This document shows, in pieces, positions 1 through 7,256 of a DNA stretch of 9,873 nt (positions within the stretch are counted from its first letter, which is position 1; each line of letters starts with the position of its first letter). The notes below the pieces were generated by a model. That model made no database searches. It worked only from the letters and a program-made list of their open reading frames with translations, and was not told where the DNA came from. The translations under genes and the position numbers were made by a program. Origin of the DNA: Candidatus Omnitrophica bacterium 4484_49. Lineage in GTDB: Bacteria > Omnitrophota > Gorgyraeia > Kaelpiales > Kaelpiaceae. The stretch is taken from the NCBI GenBank assembly GCA_002085265.1, contig NATI01000047.1:1-9873 (forward strand). Direction: 5' to 3'.

Positions 1-960
1 GACCAGCGCCCTCTGAACAGGGTCAATGGCCCCTCGGTGCAAACCATATAATACAAAACCGACCAAAATGCCGAAAGGAGTGGGATATACTAAAAACACT
101 CCACACACTAGAATCCAAAATACATAGGAAATTATGAGCACAAATTTTCTCCCCAGCCTGTCAGAAAGCCTCCCCAGGGGTAAAGAAAACAGAGAGGCAA
201 CTGCTGTAAATATCAGATATAACACAGGTATAAAACCAAATTTAAAACCCACCTCTCGGGCAAAAATCAGAAGAAAGGAATAACTGAAAGCCCCTGTAGA
301 AAAAATTCCACTCACCAGGAAGAACATTTTAAGGGCCGGATTCAACCCTTTGAAAGATAGAGGCTTCCTAAATTTACTCTTCTTATCCTCCGGTTCCCGA
401 ATTTTTGCCATTATCAAAACAGCAGCGAAAACAGATGGTATTGCAGCCAGAAGAAATAATTTCCGATAGCCAAGTAGAGGGAAAAGTATAATACAGAGCA
501 CAATCCCTGAAAATGCACCCAGATTATCCATCATCCGCAAGAAACCAAAATTTCTCCCCCTTTCCTCATCTCCGGAGAGTTGGGAAATCATAGCATCCCG
601 GGGAGCAGAACGAATTTTTCCAGTCCTGTCCAGAGCCTTAAAAGGAATAAGATGCCACCATTTAGTGGATAACCCATACCCAATTCTGGCAATGGTTCCC
701 ATAATATATCCCAGCCAGATGAAAAGTTTGCGTTTGTGAATTCTATCCGAGATATATCCGGAAAAAGCCTGAGATATAGAAACCAGCGCCTGCCCCAGTC
801 CATCCAGAAATCCCAGCGCCGACATCGATGCCCCTAATGACCTCACAAATAAAGGCCATACAGGAAAAATAATATCTGAGCCGAGATCATTTAAAAACGA
901 TGCCCAGCCAAAGATTGTGACCGCCTTTCGTCCTTCCTTAGAATTCTGAGAACTGCTCAA
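1..960 (-). CDS. MFS transporter, C-terminus beyond the left edge
   Basis: An unbroken frame of 320 codons runs from a TTG at 958-960 to the window edge. It is a polytopic membrane protein of the major facilitator superfamily. The cytoplasmic loop 2-3 motif is seen as GYISDRIHKRK near residues 68-78, and its second-half counterpart GRLSDRLGRK near 263-272. A charged central loop (around residues 182-200, KIREPEDKKSKFRKP) separates the two six-helix halves. About two or three terminal helices are off-window. The TTG start directly follows the stop codon of the carbamoyltransferase gene and has a strong SD (AAGGAGGG, 965-972), so it is probably the last or a late gene of that operon. The residues around 118-140 (SAPRDAMISQL...ERGRNFGF) resemble a group of uncharacterised bacterial MFS proteins. 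The substrate cannot be read from sequence; export of a product of the upstream enzymes is only inference. Confidence 0.88.
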   Translation of the reverse strand, partial: MSSSQNSKEGRKAVTIFGWASFLNDLGSDIIFPVWPLFVRSLGASMSALGFLDGLGQALVSISQAFSGYISDRIHKRKLFIWLGYIMGTIARIGYGLSTKWWHLIPFKALDRTGKIRSAPRDAMISQLSGDEERGRNFGFLRMMDNLGAFSGIVLCIILFPLLGYRKLFLLAAIPSVFAAVLIMAKIREPEDKKSKFRKPLSFKGLNPALKMFFLVSGIFSTGAFSYSFLLIFAREVGFKFGFIPVLYLIFTAVASLFSLPLGRLSDRLGRKFVLIISYVFWILVCGVFLVYPTPFGILVGFVLYGLHRGAIDPVQRALV

Positions 961-2733
961 TTAGCCCTCCTTTTTCTCTATTACATAATTCTCCAGAACC
1001 AGAACATCCATTCCACTGCGTAGAAATGTATTATAAGCCTCTTCGGGGGTATTCACAATTGGTTCTCCTTTAAGATTGAACGATGTATTCAGAACCAGAG
1101 GGATGCCAGTATGGTGGTAAAATCTCTCTATCAACTCGTAATAGAGGGGATTAATATCTTTATCCACCACCTGAATTCTACTGCTGCCATCAACATGTAT
1201 CACGGCAGGGATTTCTTCTTCCCTCCTGCCAGAAACAGTATAAAGCATGAACTTGAAAGGATAATGAGCATTTACATCTCTTATCTCAAAAAAATCACAG
1301 GCATATTCCTTAAGGACTGAAGGAGCAAATGGACGGAATGGTTCCCTGAATTTTATCTTATTATTCACAATTTCTTTCATCCGGGCATTTCGGGGGTCGG
1401 CCAGAATAGAACGGTTACCTAATGCCCTGGGACCCCATTCGAATCTCCCCTGATACCAACCAATGACCTTCTGGTTTATAATCCGGGAACCAACATAATC
1501 AATTAACTCCTTTTGGCCATCGAACTTCTTATACATCACTCCTTTATTCTGAAGAATCTTTTCCACCTCAACAGAAGAGTAACCCTTTCCCCAGTAAGTG
1601 TGATTGAGGACAAACTTTCTTCTATTATTTAAAAAACAATGCCATACATACAAAGCAGCACCTAATGCTGCCCCACTGTCTCCGGCTGCAGGCTGAATAA
1701 ATATATTCTCAAATGGAGTGTTATTTAATATCTTATAGTTGGCGACACAGTTAAGAGCCACCCCTCCTGCCATACATAGATTCTTGAAACCTGTCTTGTC
1801 GTAAAGATGATTTGCTATTTTAATGAGGATGTCTTCTGTAAATTTCTGAATACTGGAAGCTATGTCTGCATAGCGCCTGCTTTTCCTCATCTCCTCCGAA
1901 CTTGCTCCTCTGTTACCATCCAGGACGAATCTCTCACCGGGGGTGCGGGGGAGGCCAAAAAGTCCAATGAAATTTTTATTAAAACTTTGTCGGGTTGAGT
2001 AGTGATAACTGAAATATTTCATGTTCAACCTGAAGCTGCCATCAGAGTTAACTTTCACAATTTCATAAATCCTGTCCAAATACTTCGGCTTACCGTAGGC
2101 ACTCATCCCCATAACCTTATATTCCCCATTATTCACCTTAAATCCCAAAAAGGCAGTAAACACAGAATACAGAAGACCCAGGGAATGTGGAAAATTTATC
2201 TGGTTAAAAATTTCCACCTTATTTTCTCCACTACCATCCCAATCCGCCCTTCCTTTCCCCAGAGTAAGAGTAGCCCACTCACCAACTCCATCTACTGTCA
2301 GTATCGCAGATTCCTTAAATGGAGAACACAAAAAAGCACTGCTGGCATGAGAAAGATGATGTTCACAGAATAATATTTTATCCTCCGTGATATTTAGATA
2401 ATCGGCAATTCTGGATTTTATCCACAATTTTTCCTTCATCCAGTTAATCGCCACTTCCTGGAAAAGGCATGCGGATTTAGGATAAGTGGAAATTATAGTT
2501 TTTATAATTCTCTCAAACTTCAAGAAGGGTTTTTCATGAAAGACTACATAACCCAGGTCCTTCCCTGAAATTCCTTCGTATTCCAGACAGAACTTTATGG
2601 CGTTATAAGGGAAGGCGTAATCGTGCTTTACTCTGGTAAATCTTTCTTCCTCTGCTGCGGCAATCAAAATTCCGTCTCTCAAAAGCACAGCAGCAGAATC
2701 ATGGTAATAACAACTTATCCCCAAAATATACAT
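961..2733 (-). CDS. NodU/CmcH-family O-carbamoyltransferase
   Basis: 590 aa, full length for the family. Family members use carbamoyl phosphate and ATP to make a carbamoyl-adenylate in a Kae1-like N-terminal domain and then pass the carbamoyl group to a hydroxyl, often on a sugar or antibiotic. Visible motifs, in order: MYILGISCYYHDSAA with the HD pair at 11-12; EEERFTR at 28-34; HHLSHA at 125-130 (metal/nucleotide-site histidines); TVDGVGEW at 146-153; MAGGVALN at 321-328; AAGDSGAALGAA at 349-360. The C-terminal YrdC-like part follows, with QGRFEWGPRALGNRSI at 428-443 and FRPFAPSV near 466-473. All key residues I looked for are present. The start codon overlaps the stop of the upstream small gene (TAATG), suggesting translational coupling. 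Its neighbours are two small membrane proteins of types found beside such enzymes, and a GT20 glycosyltransferase, so a sugar or glycoside acceptor is plausible. The acceptor itself is unknown. Confidence 0.95.
   Translation of the reverse strand: MYILGISCYYHDSAAVLLRDGILIAAAEEERFTRVKHDYAFPYNAIKFCLEYEGISGKDLGYVVFHEKPFLKFERIIKTIISTYPKSACLFQEVAINWMKEKLWIKSRIADYLNITEDKILFCEHHLSHASSAFLCSPFKESAILTVDGVGEWATLTLGKGRADWDGSGENKVEIFNQINFPHSLGLLYSVFTAFLGFKVNNGEYKVMGMSAYGKPKYLDRIYEIVKVNSDGSFRLNMKYFSYHYSTRQSFNKNFIGLFGLPRTPGERFVLDGNRGASSEEMRKSRRYADIASSIQKFTEDILIKIANHLYDKTGFKNLCMAGGVALNCVANYKILNNTPFENIFIQPAAGDSGAALGAALYVWHCFLNNRRKFVLNHTYWGKGYSSVEVEKILQNKGVMYKKFDGQKELIDYVGSRIINQKVIGWYQGRFEWGPRALGNRSILADPRNARMKEIVNNKIKFREPFRPFAPSVLKEYACDFFEIRDVNAHYPFKFMLYTVSGRREEEIPAVIHVDGSSRIQVVDKDINPLYYELIERFYHHTGIPLVLNTSFNLKGEPIVNTPEEAYNTFLRSGMDVLVLENYVIEKKEG
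965..972 (-). promoter_or_regulatory. Strong Shine-Dalgarno that sets the TTG start of the MFS gene
   Basis: AAGGAGGG on the minus strand lies inside the last codons of the carbamoyltransferase gene, four bases before the TTG at 958-960. It is the clearest ribosome binding site in the window and explains how a TTG that directly follows the upstream TAA can be used. It contrasts with the first genes of transcripts here, which lack an SD. Confidence 0.75.
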
Positions 2734-2945
2734 TATTGTCTCTTTAAAAATTCCTCCAAATTTTCAATCTTATTCCGGAGTGTATAACCTGGAGGCTTTC
2801 CTATTTCCAGATAATCACAGAAAAATTTAAGGAAGACACTCAGCGGAGTAAAAATTAGAAAATAAGTTAGGAAAAGCAGAATCCTTATTTGGATATCAAC
2901 GAATTTTAAAAAAATTTTTTTGATTATCTTAAAAAATTTCTTCAT
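2733..2945 (-). CDS. Small SxtJ-like membrane protein
   Basis: 70 aa. A lysine-rich N-terminus (MKKFFKIIKKIFLKF) is followed by one or two hydrophobic segments at about residues 20-44 (RILLFLTYFLIFTPLSVFLKFF) and a polar, lysine- and glutamate-rich C-terminal tail. The segment LLFLTYFLIFTPLSVFLKFF fits the pattern of the SxtJ-like membrane proteins that accompany NodU-family carbamoyltransferases. It is short compared with SxtJ itself, so it corresponds mainly to that family's C-terminal helix region. The stop codon shares a base with the carbamoyltransferase ATG (TAATG), and a 37-bp gap separates it from the DUF5989 gene upstream. No good SD precedes the ATG. A role anchoring or assisting the carbamoyltransferase at the membrane is inferred from gene order only. 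Confidence 0.72.
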   Translation of the reverse strand: MKKFFKIIKKIFLKFVDIQIRILLFLTYFLIFTPLSVFLKFFCDYLEIGKPPGYTLRNKIENLEEFLKRQ

Positions 2946-2982
2946 ATGAACCAGGCACAGTTATAAGGAGAAACAAAAAAGG

Positions 2983-3156
2983 TTAGAATAACGCATAGAT
3001 GAAAGGTACCACTGCAGACGATTGAGCCAGATAGATGAATATCCCCAGGAGGATAAATACCACAACTATCGGAATCATCCACCACAGTTTATTCTCCCAG
3101 AGAAAGCGAAATAATTCTTTCAAAATTCCAAATCTGGAAAGTATTCTCTTCTTCAT
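2983..3156 (-). CDS. DUF5989 family (SxtK-like) small membrane protein
   Basis: 57 aa from the ATG at 3154-3156. The pattern is that of DUF5989: a basic N-terminal stretch with LSRFGILKELFRFLWENK, then WWMIPIVVV and one transmembrane helix (about residues 27-45), ending in AQSSAVVPFIYALF at the very C-terminus. DUF5989 proteins are typically about 50-60 aa and sit next to SxtJ-like proteins and NodU-family carbamoyltransferases, as here. A longer reading from the TTG at 3177 would overlap the GT20 gene by 17 bases. The ATG at 3156 is preferred because it lies four bases after the GT20 stop, has a GAGGAAGGTG purine stretch about ten bases upstream, and gives the usual family length. Function is unknown; a membrane partner of the carbamoyltransferase is inferred from conserved neighbourhood. 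Confidence 0.85.
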   Translation of the reverse strand: MKKRILSRFGILKELFRFLWENKLWWMIPIVVVFILLGIFIYLAQSSAVVPFIYALF

Positions 3157-3160
3157 AAAC

Positions 3161-4645
3161 TTATTCACCTTCCTCAAATTCCAGTTTCAGAAGTTCAGAA
3201 ATAATTTTACCTGCCCAGCGATAAATATTGTTTCTGGCTACAACCTCGCGCAATTTTCTCATCCTTTTTTCCCGCTCTTTCTTGGCCATGGTAAGCGCCT
3301 TAGCCAACTGGTCCGCAAAGTCGTCTCTATCATAGGGATTAATGAGCAACGCCGAATCCAATTCTCTGCTCGCTCCAGTAAATTGGCTCAACACCAGGAC
3401 TCCATCTTCATCCGACCGGCTGGAAACAAATTCTTTAGCCACAAGGTTCATCCCATCATGGAGAGAACTTACAACACAGACACTGGCAAGTTTGTAAAAC
3501 GCTATCAATTCCGAAAAGTCAAGATGTCTGCGTACCATTATCACTGGTCTCCATTTTCCAGTAGAATGTTTCCAGTTTATCTCCTCTACCAGAGAATTAA
3601 TCTGGTCATTTAACATCTTATATCTGGAAAGATGAATTCTGCTTATCTCTCCCATCTGTATAAAAATTATTTTCTCTTTAAATCGGGGGTATTTCTCTAA
3701 AAGCCGGTCAATTGCCAGAAGCCTTTCCGGAATTCCCTTGGTATAATCGATACGGTCGAGTCCGATAATAATCTTGTATTTATTCAGATTATACTCTTCA
3801 GTTAATTCTTTCTGAGCCATCTCCACTTCCTGGGTTTGTGATATCCGGTTCAACTCTTCAAAATCTACACTTATAGGGAAAGCCCTGACTAATGTCTCCT
3901 GTTCTCCCCGTATTACCGCGTATCTTTCCCTGTCTATTCGCGACTCCATCTCTCTATCTACTGCTTCCAGAAAATTATCACAGAAGTGTCTGATATGAAA
4001 TCCCAAAAGGTCGTTGTACAACAAACCATCCAGTATTTCCTGCTTTTGAGGACAGATACGAAATGTCTCATGACTGGGCCAGGGAATATGCCAGAAGTGG
4101 GCAACGATAAGGTTCTCCTTCTCACTTTCCTTCAGGAACTTCGGCAACAACGCCAGATGATAATCCTGAATAAAAATAAATGCCTTCTTGTTCTCCACCT
4201 CTTCTAAAACAGCCTGAGCAAATTTCTTATTTACCTCCACATATGTATCCCAGTGCTCCTTATAAAACTCCGGACGCTGAAATGCCATATGAGACAATGG
4301 CCAGATCGCCTGATTGGAGTACCCATAATAATAGCCATCTATATCTTCCTTATTTAGGAATACCCTTTTAAGAGTATAACTGGGATTATTAGGAGGAACT
4401 CCCACTCTTCCTTTTCTATCAGTAACTAAAGGGTCAGCATCTCCATTACCATAAGCAACCCATAATCCGGAACAGGCACGCATGACAGGATCAAGCGCAG
4501 TGATAACCCCTCCTGCTCCCCTCTGAAATACAACCTGACCTTTTCGGAAACTGTGGATATATGGCTGGCGATTGGATACTATCACCAATAGATAATCGGA
4601 AAGGCGATCCCTGATTAACTGCTGAATGCTCTCTCTTGTCCACAT
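3161..4645 (-). CDS. GT20 glycosyltransferase, trehalose-6-phosphate synthase type
   Basis: 494 aa, single GT20 domain without a fused phosphatase. The family transfers glucose from a nucleotide sugar to glucose 6-phosphate (or a related phosphate acceptor), giving trehalose 6-phosphate in the cytoplasm. Counterparts of E. coli OtsA active-site residues are visible: R26 in VSNRQPY; the GAGGVITALDPV loop at 43-53; W62; GYSNQAIWPLSH at 108-119; D161 in IQDYHLALLP; H186 in HFWHIPWPS; R298 and K303 in GLDRIDYTKGIPERLL; and LHDGMNLVAKEFVSSR at 395-410, with D397, N400 and E405. It is the first gene of the minus-strand operon. The ATG at 4645 has no SD but has a candidate promoter 11 bases upstream. 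No OtsB-type phosphatase is present in the window. Glucosylglycerol-phosphate synthase or another GT20 specificity cannot be excluded, so no symbol is given. Confidence 0.92.
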   Translation of the reverse strand: MWTRESIQQLIRDRLSDYLLVIVSNRQPYIHSFRKGQVVFQRGAGGVITALDPVMRACSGLWVAYGNGDADPLVTDRKGRVGVPPNNPSYTLKRVFLNKEDIDGYYYGYSNQAIWPLSHMAFQRPEFYKEHWDTYVEVNKKFAQAVLEEVENKKAFIFIQDYHLALLPKFLKESEKENLIVAHFWHIPWPSHETFRICPQKQEILDGLLYNDLLGFHIRHFCDNFLEAVDREMESRIDRERYAVIRGEQETLVRAFPISVDFEELNRISQTQEVEMAQKELTEEYNLNKYKIIIGLDRIDYTKGIPERLLAIDRLLEKYPRFKEKIIFIQMGEISRIHLSRYKMLNDQINSLVEEINWKHSTGKWRPVIMVRRHLDFSELIAFYKLASVCVVSSLHDGMNLVAKEFVSSRSDEDGVLVLSQFTGASRELDSALLINPYDRDDFADQLAKALTMAKKEREKRMRKLREVVARNNIYRWAGKIISELLKLEFEEGE

Positions 4646-4656
4646 AGGTTTGTTTT

Positions 4657-4685
4657 ATTTTATAACAATTATCTAATTCTCACAA
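4657..4685 (-). promoter_or_regulatory. Candidate sigma70-type promoter of the GT20 operon
   Basis: On the minus strand TTGTGA (4680-4685) and TAAAAT (4657-4662) are separated by 17 bases. The predicted transcription start is only about 5 bases before the ATG at 4645, and no SD is present, so the message would be nearly leaderless. Confidence 0.5.
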
Positions 4686-4697
4686 CATCAATCTTGT

Positions 4698-4726
4698 TTG
4701 AGCCTGATAACTAAATTTAGTATAAT
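4698..4726 (+). promoter_or_regulatory. Candidate sigma70-type promoter of the Gfo/Idh-lpxB operon
   Basis: TTGAGC (4698-4703), a 17-base spacer, then a consensus TATAAT (4721-4726). The predicted start of transcription is about 4733, which coincides with an in-frame GTG at 4734-4736. If this promoter is right, the ATG at 4725 and the TTG at 4698 both lie outside the transcript. Confidence 0.55.
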
Positions 4727-5654
4727 GACCAGTGTGAAAAGCGTAAGAGTAGGAGTTATAGGTCTCGGCCATCTGGGAAAAATTCACGCCAGAATATATT
4801 CGGGTTTCAAAGATGTCAGGATAACATTTGTATGCGACATTATAAAAACCCGCGCTAAAAGAATCGCAGAAGAACTCAACGTCCCCTATTCCACAGATTT
4901 CCGAGATTGCTTGGGAGAAGTAGATGCCTTAAGTATCGCAACCCCTACTTCCAGTCATTACCAGATCGCTAAAGAGTGTATCAAACATAAAATAGATGTA
5001 CTGGTGGAGAAACCCCTTGCTCCTGATTTAATGCAGGCAAAAAGATTAATCACCTTGGCTAAGAAAAACAATTGTATTCTCCAGGTCGGCCATGTGGAGA
5101 GGTTCAATAAGGCCCTTCAGGCAATAAGAGACATACCTGGAGAGATAAAATTCATAGAATGCCATCGCATCGGTCCTTTTAAGAAAAGGAGTCTGGATAT
5201 CAGTGTAGTTCTGGACTTAATGATTCATGACCTGGATATAATTTTAGAACTCGTGCCCTCTAAGGTGAAACAAATTCAAGCAGTGGGGACCAGAGTAATT
5301 ACCCCTTTACCTGATATCGCCAATGCCAGGATAAGATTTGAAAAGGGAACGATATGCAACATTACATCTTCACGGGTGTCTGAAGAGGCGTTAAGGAAAA
5401 TAAGAATATTTAAAGAGAATTGTTATATATCTCTCGACTATATGCGTCAGACGGTAAAAATATATACCAAACAGAAGAACAAAATAAGAAGAAAAAATAT
5501 AAAAATAAAGAAGGCACAACCCCTAAAATTGGAACTGCGGTCTTTTATCGATGCTGTAAAAAATAGAAGAGAACCTCCCTCCTCGGGAGAAAAGGTTCTC
5601 TCTGCTCTGGATATAGCCCTTAAAATCGAACAGAAAATCCTTAAAAATAAATGA
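4725..5654 (+). CDS. Gfo/Idh/MocA-family NAD(P)-dependent dehydrogenase, possibly for a lipid A sugar
   Basis: 309 aa from the ATG at 4725. The N-terminal Rossmann fold begins with VRVGVIGLGHLGKIHA (GxGxxG near residues 13-18), followed by ALSIATPTSSHYQIA at 68-82 and the family EKP motif (VEKPL, 94-98). The C-terminal domain has the DLMIHDLDI segment (164-172) with the conserved HD pair. Such enzymes oxidise a hydroxyl of a sugar or cyclitol. The ATGA overlap with lpxB indicates one operon and an envelope role. In Acidithiobacillus, GnnA of this family is encoded among lpx genes and oxidises UDP-GlcNAc at C3 before transamination by GnnB. A GnnA-like role is possible, but no GnnB-like aminotransferase is in the window. 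The start is uncertain: a TTG at 4698 is also in frame, and the promoter position favours GTG 4734 (306 aa, starting MKSVRVGVIG). ATG 4725 is the conservative choice. Confidence 0.88.
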   Translation: MTSVKSVRVGVIGLGHLGKIHARIYSGFKDVRITFVCDIIKTRAKRIAEELNVPYSTDFRDCLGEVDALSIATPTSSHYQIAKECIKHKIDVLVEKPLAPDLMQAKRLITLAKKNNCILQVGHVERFNKALQAIRDIPGEIKFIECHRIGPFKKRSLDISVVLDLMIHDLDIILELVPSKVKQIQAVGTRVITPLPDIANARIRFEKGTICNITSSRVSEEALRKIRIFKENCYISLDYMRQTVKIYTKQKNKIRRKNIKIKKAQPLKLELRSFIDAVKNRREPPSSGEKVLSALDIALKIEQKILKNK

Positions 5655-6766
5655 CCAGGTTATTTATAGTTGCAGGAGAAGCCTCGGGGGACCTTCAGGC
5701 AAGCCTTGTGATAAAAGAGATCAGGAAATTGGCTCCGGGGATAGAAATTTCCGGATATGGAGGAAAATTACTTAAGGAACAGGGGGTAAATATCTTCAGA
5801 GATTTAACACAGGAGGCGGTAACAGGTTTCACTGAGGTAATTAAAAAAATCCCGTTTTTTAAAAAAGTTTTAAAAGAAGCTCTATTGGAAATTAAAAGGA
5901 TACGACCCCGAGGAGTTATATTTGTCGATTTCCCGGGATTTAACTTGAGATTGATGCCCGAAGTAAAAAAATTGGGTATAAAAACAATCTACTACATCAG
6001 TCCTCAAATCTGGGCCTGGGGAAGAAAACGGATAGAAGTTATGAGAAAATACGCTGATTTGATTATCGTATTTTTCAAATTTGAGGAAGAATTTTACAGA
6101 CGATATGGAATCAGCGCCAAATTTGTAGGACACCCTCTGGTGGAACTGGTAAAACCGGAGATAGAACTGAAAGCGTTTTTGAATAAATATAATCTCACAC
6201 CTGACAAGAAACGGATTTTCTTAATGCCCGGCTCTCGGGAAAATGAAATTAGAAGGCATCTACCAGTTATAATTTCTGCCTTGAAGAAATTAGATAGTAA
6301 AAAAAATGTGGATTTTCTATTGTTAAAATCTCCCCATATAAAAAATATACCTCCCATCCATGATCCTCTAAAATTGAAAATAATCTCTGAAGACATTTAC
6401 AGTGCGTTATTTTATTCCTATGCCGGAATAGTGGCTTCAGGAACTGCTACCCTGGAGACGACTCTTGCCTTAAAGCCATTTATGGTGGTTTATAAAACCT
6501 CCTATTTAAACTATCTTATACTCCGACCTCAGATAAGGGTGCCTTATATAGGTATGATTAATCTCGTCGCTAATAAACTGGTGGTAAAGGAATTTATCCA
6601 GAAAGAATTCCAGCCCTCTAAAATTAAAGAAGAACTGGAAAGACTGATAAACGATGAGGAATACTACGCTGGGATTCAACGAGAACTTGAAATTGTCAGG
6701 CGCAAACTTGGACCTCCTGGAGCTCAGAGAAGGGCTGCACAATATATTATGGAATTTTTAAGTTAA
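5651..6766 (+). CDS. lpxB: Lipid A disaccharide synthase LpxB
   Basis: 371 aa, normal family length (GT19). LpxB joins UDP-2,3-diacylglucosamine to 2,3-diacylglucosamine 1-phosphate (lipid X) at the inner face of the cytoplasmic membrane, making the lipid A disaccharide. Visible motifs: IVAGEASGDLQA at 6-17; VDFPGFNLRL at 92-101 with the Asp matching the essential Asp of E. coli LpxB; YYISPQIWAWG at 114-124; FVGHPL at 158-163; LMPGSRENEI at 191-200; ASGTATLETTLA at 262-273; VVYKTS at 279-284, then VPYIGMINLVA near 297-307. The ATG overlaps the upstream TGA by four bases and lacks an SD, which fits translational coupling. It converges with the hisF remnant, and the two 3' ends overlap by nine bases (6758-6766). 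Nothing is missing; this gene is the main evidence for an LPS-bearing outer membrane. Confidence 0.97.
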   Translation: MTRLFIVAGEASGDLQASLVIKEIRKLAPGIEISGYGGKLLKEQGVNIFRDLTQEAVTGFTEVIKKIPFFKKVLKEALLEIKRIRPRGVIFVDFPGFNLRLMPEVKKLGIKTIYYISPQIWAWGRKRIEVMRKYADLIIVFFKFEEEFYRRYGISAKFVGHPLVELVKPEIELKAFLNKYNLTPDKKRIFLMPGSRENEIRRHLPVIISALKKLDSKKNVDFLLLKSPHIKNIPPIHDPLKLKIISEDIYSALFYSYAGIVASGTATLETTLALKPFMVVYKTSYLNYLILRPQIRVPYIGMINLVANKLVVKEFIQKEFQPSKIKEELERLINDEEYYAGIQRELEIVRRKLGPPGAQRRAAQYIMEFLS

Positions 6767-7256
6767 TCTCACGGGAATACCTTTTTGATAGAGATATCTT
6801 TTCGCCTCCTGTATAGTATATTCTCCATAGTGAAAAATAGAAGCAGCAAGGGCAGCATCAGCACAACCTATTACAAAAGCCTGATATAGATGCTCTAAAT
6901 TCCCTCGATGCTATCTTAACAAGTTGAGGATCACTTACCGCTGCGGTATTTATTGATACTTTATCCGCTCCTGACTTTAATAATCTCCTTATATCCTCAA
7001 GACCAGAAACTCCCCCACCTACGGTAAGAGGGATAAAAACTTTCTCTGCGGTTTTTGTTATTATATTATAAATCGGTTCTCTATTTTCATAAGAGGCTGT
7101 GATATCCAGAAATACCAGTTCATCAGCTCCCTGGCGATTGTACACCTCCGCCTGTTCTACCGGGTCTCCCGCATCCCGGAGATTTAAAAAATTTATCCCC
7201 TTTACCACTCGCCCGTTCTTAACATCCAGACAGGGGACTATCCTCTTAGCCAACAT
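6758..7256 (-). pseudogene. hisF: hisF remnant: internal deletion with frameshift
   Basis: HisF is the cyclase subunit of imidazole glycerol phosphate synthase. The N-terminal 120 residues are typical: MLAKRIVPCLDVKNGRVVKG with catalytic Asp11, VGGGV at 79-83, SINTAAVSDPQLVKIASREF at 101-120. After residue 120 the frame runs into a premature TGA at 6858-6860. In another frame the authentic C-terminus follows at once: it begins NLEHLYQAFVIGCADAALAA, continues through IFHYGEYTIQEAKRYLYQKG, and ends IPVRLT at a TAA (6758-6760). About 86 of roughly 253 residues are absent, including the region with the second catalytic Asp (Asp130 in Thermotoga HisF) and part of the second phosphate site. The joint falls in GGGAATTT (minus strand, 6897-6904), which can be read both as the end of ...REF and the start of GNL... 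in the two flanks. The frames imply loss of 3n+2 bases. Flanks carry no other lesions, so this is a very recent deletion, a population variant, or an assembly collapse. The 5' end overlaps hisH by 11 bases. Confidence 0.9.

Noticed and set aside
588..803. 71-aa minus-strand ORF
   Set aside because: It is a shadow in another frame of the MFS gene, whose own frame is open across 1-960 with MFS motifs.
2002..2373. 123-aa plus-strand ORF opposite the carbamoyltransferase, and similar opposite-strand ORFs at 3035-3613, 6094-6396 and 7099-7374
   Set aside because: These are antisense shadows of strongly conserved genes, with no recognisable domains, SD or promoter of their own.
3157..3177. Longer TTG start for the DUF5989 protein
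   Set aside because: It adds seven non-family residues and overlaps the GT20 gene; ATG 3156 has better spacing and family length.
6858..7256. A short but functional 132-aa HisF
   Set aside because: The last 12 residues are frameshifted C-terminal HisF sequence, and the true C-terminus lies just downstream in another frame, so it is a broken gene rather than a short variant.
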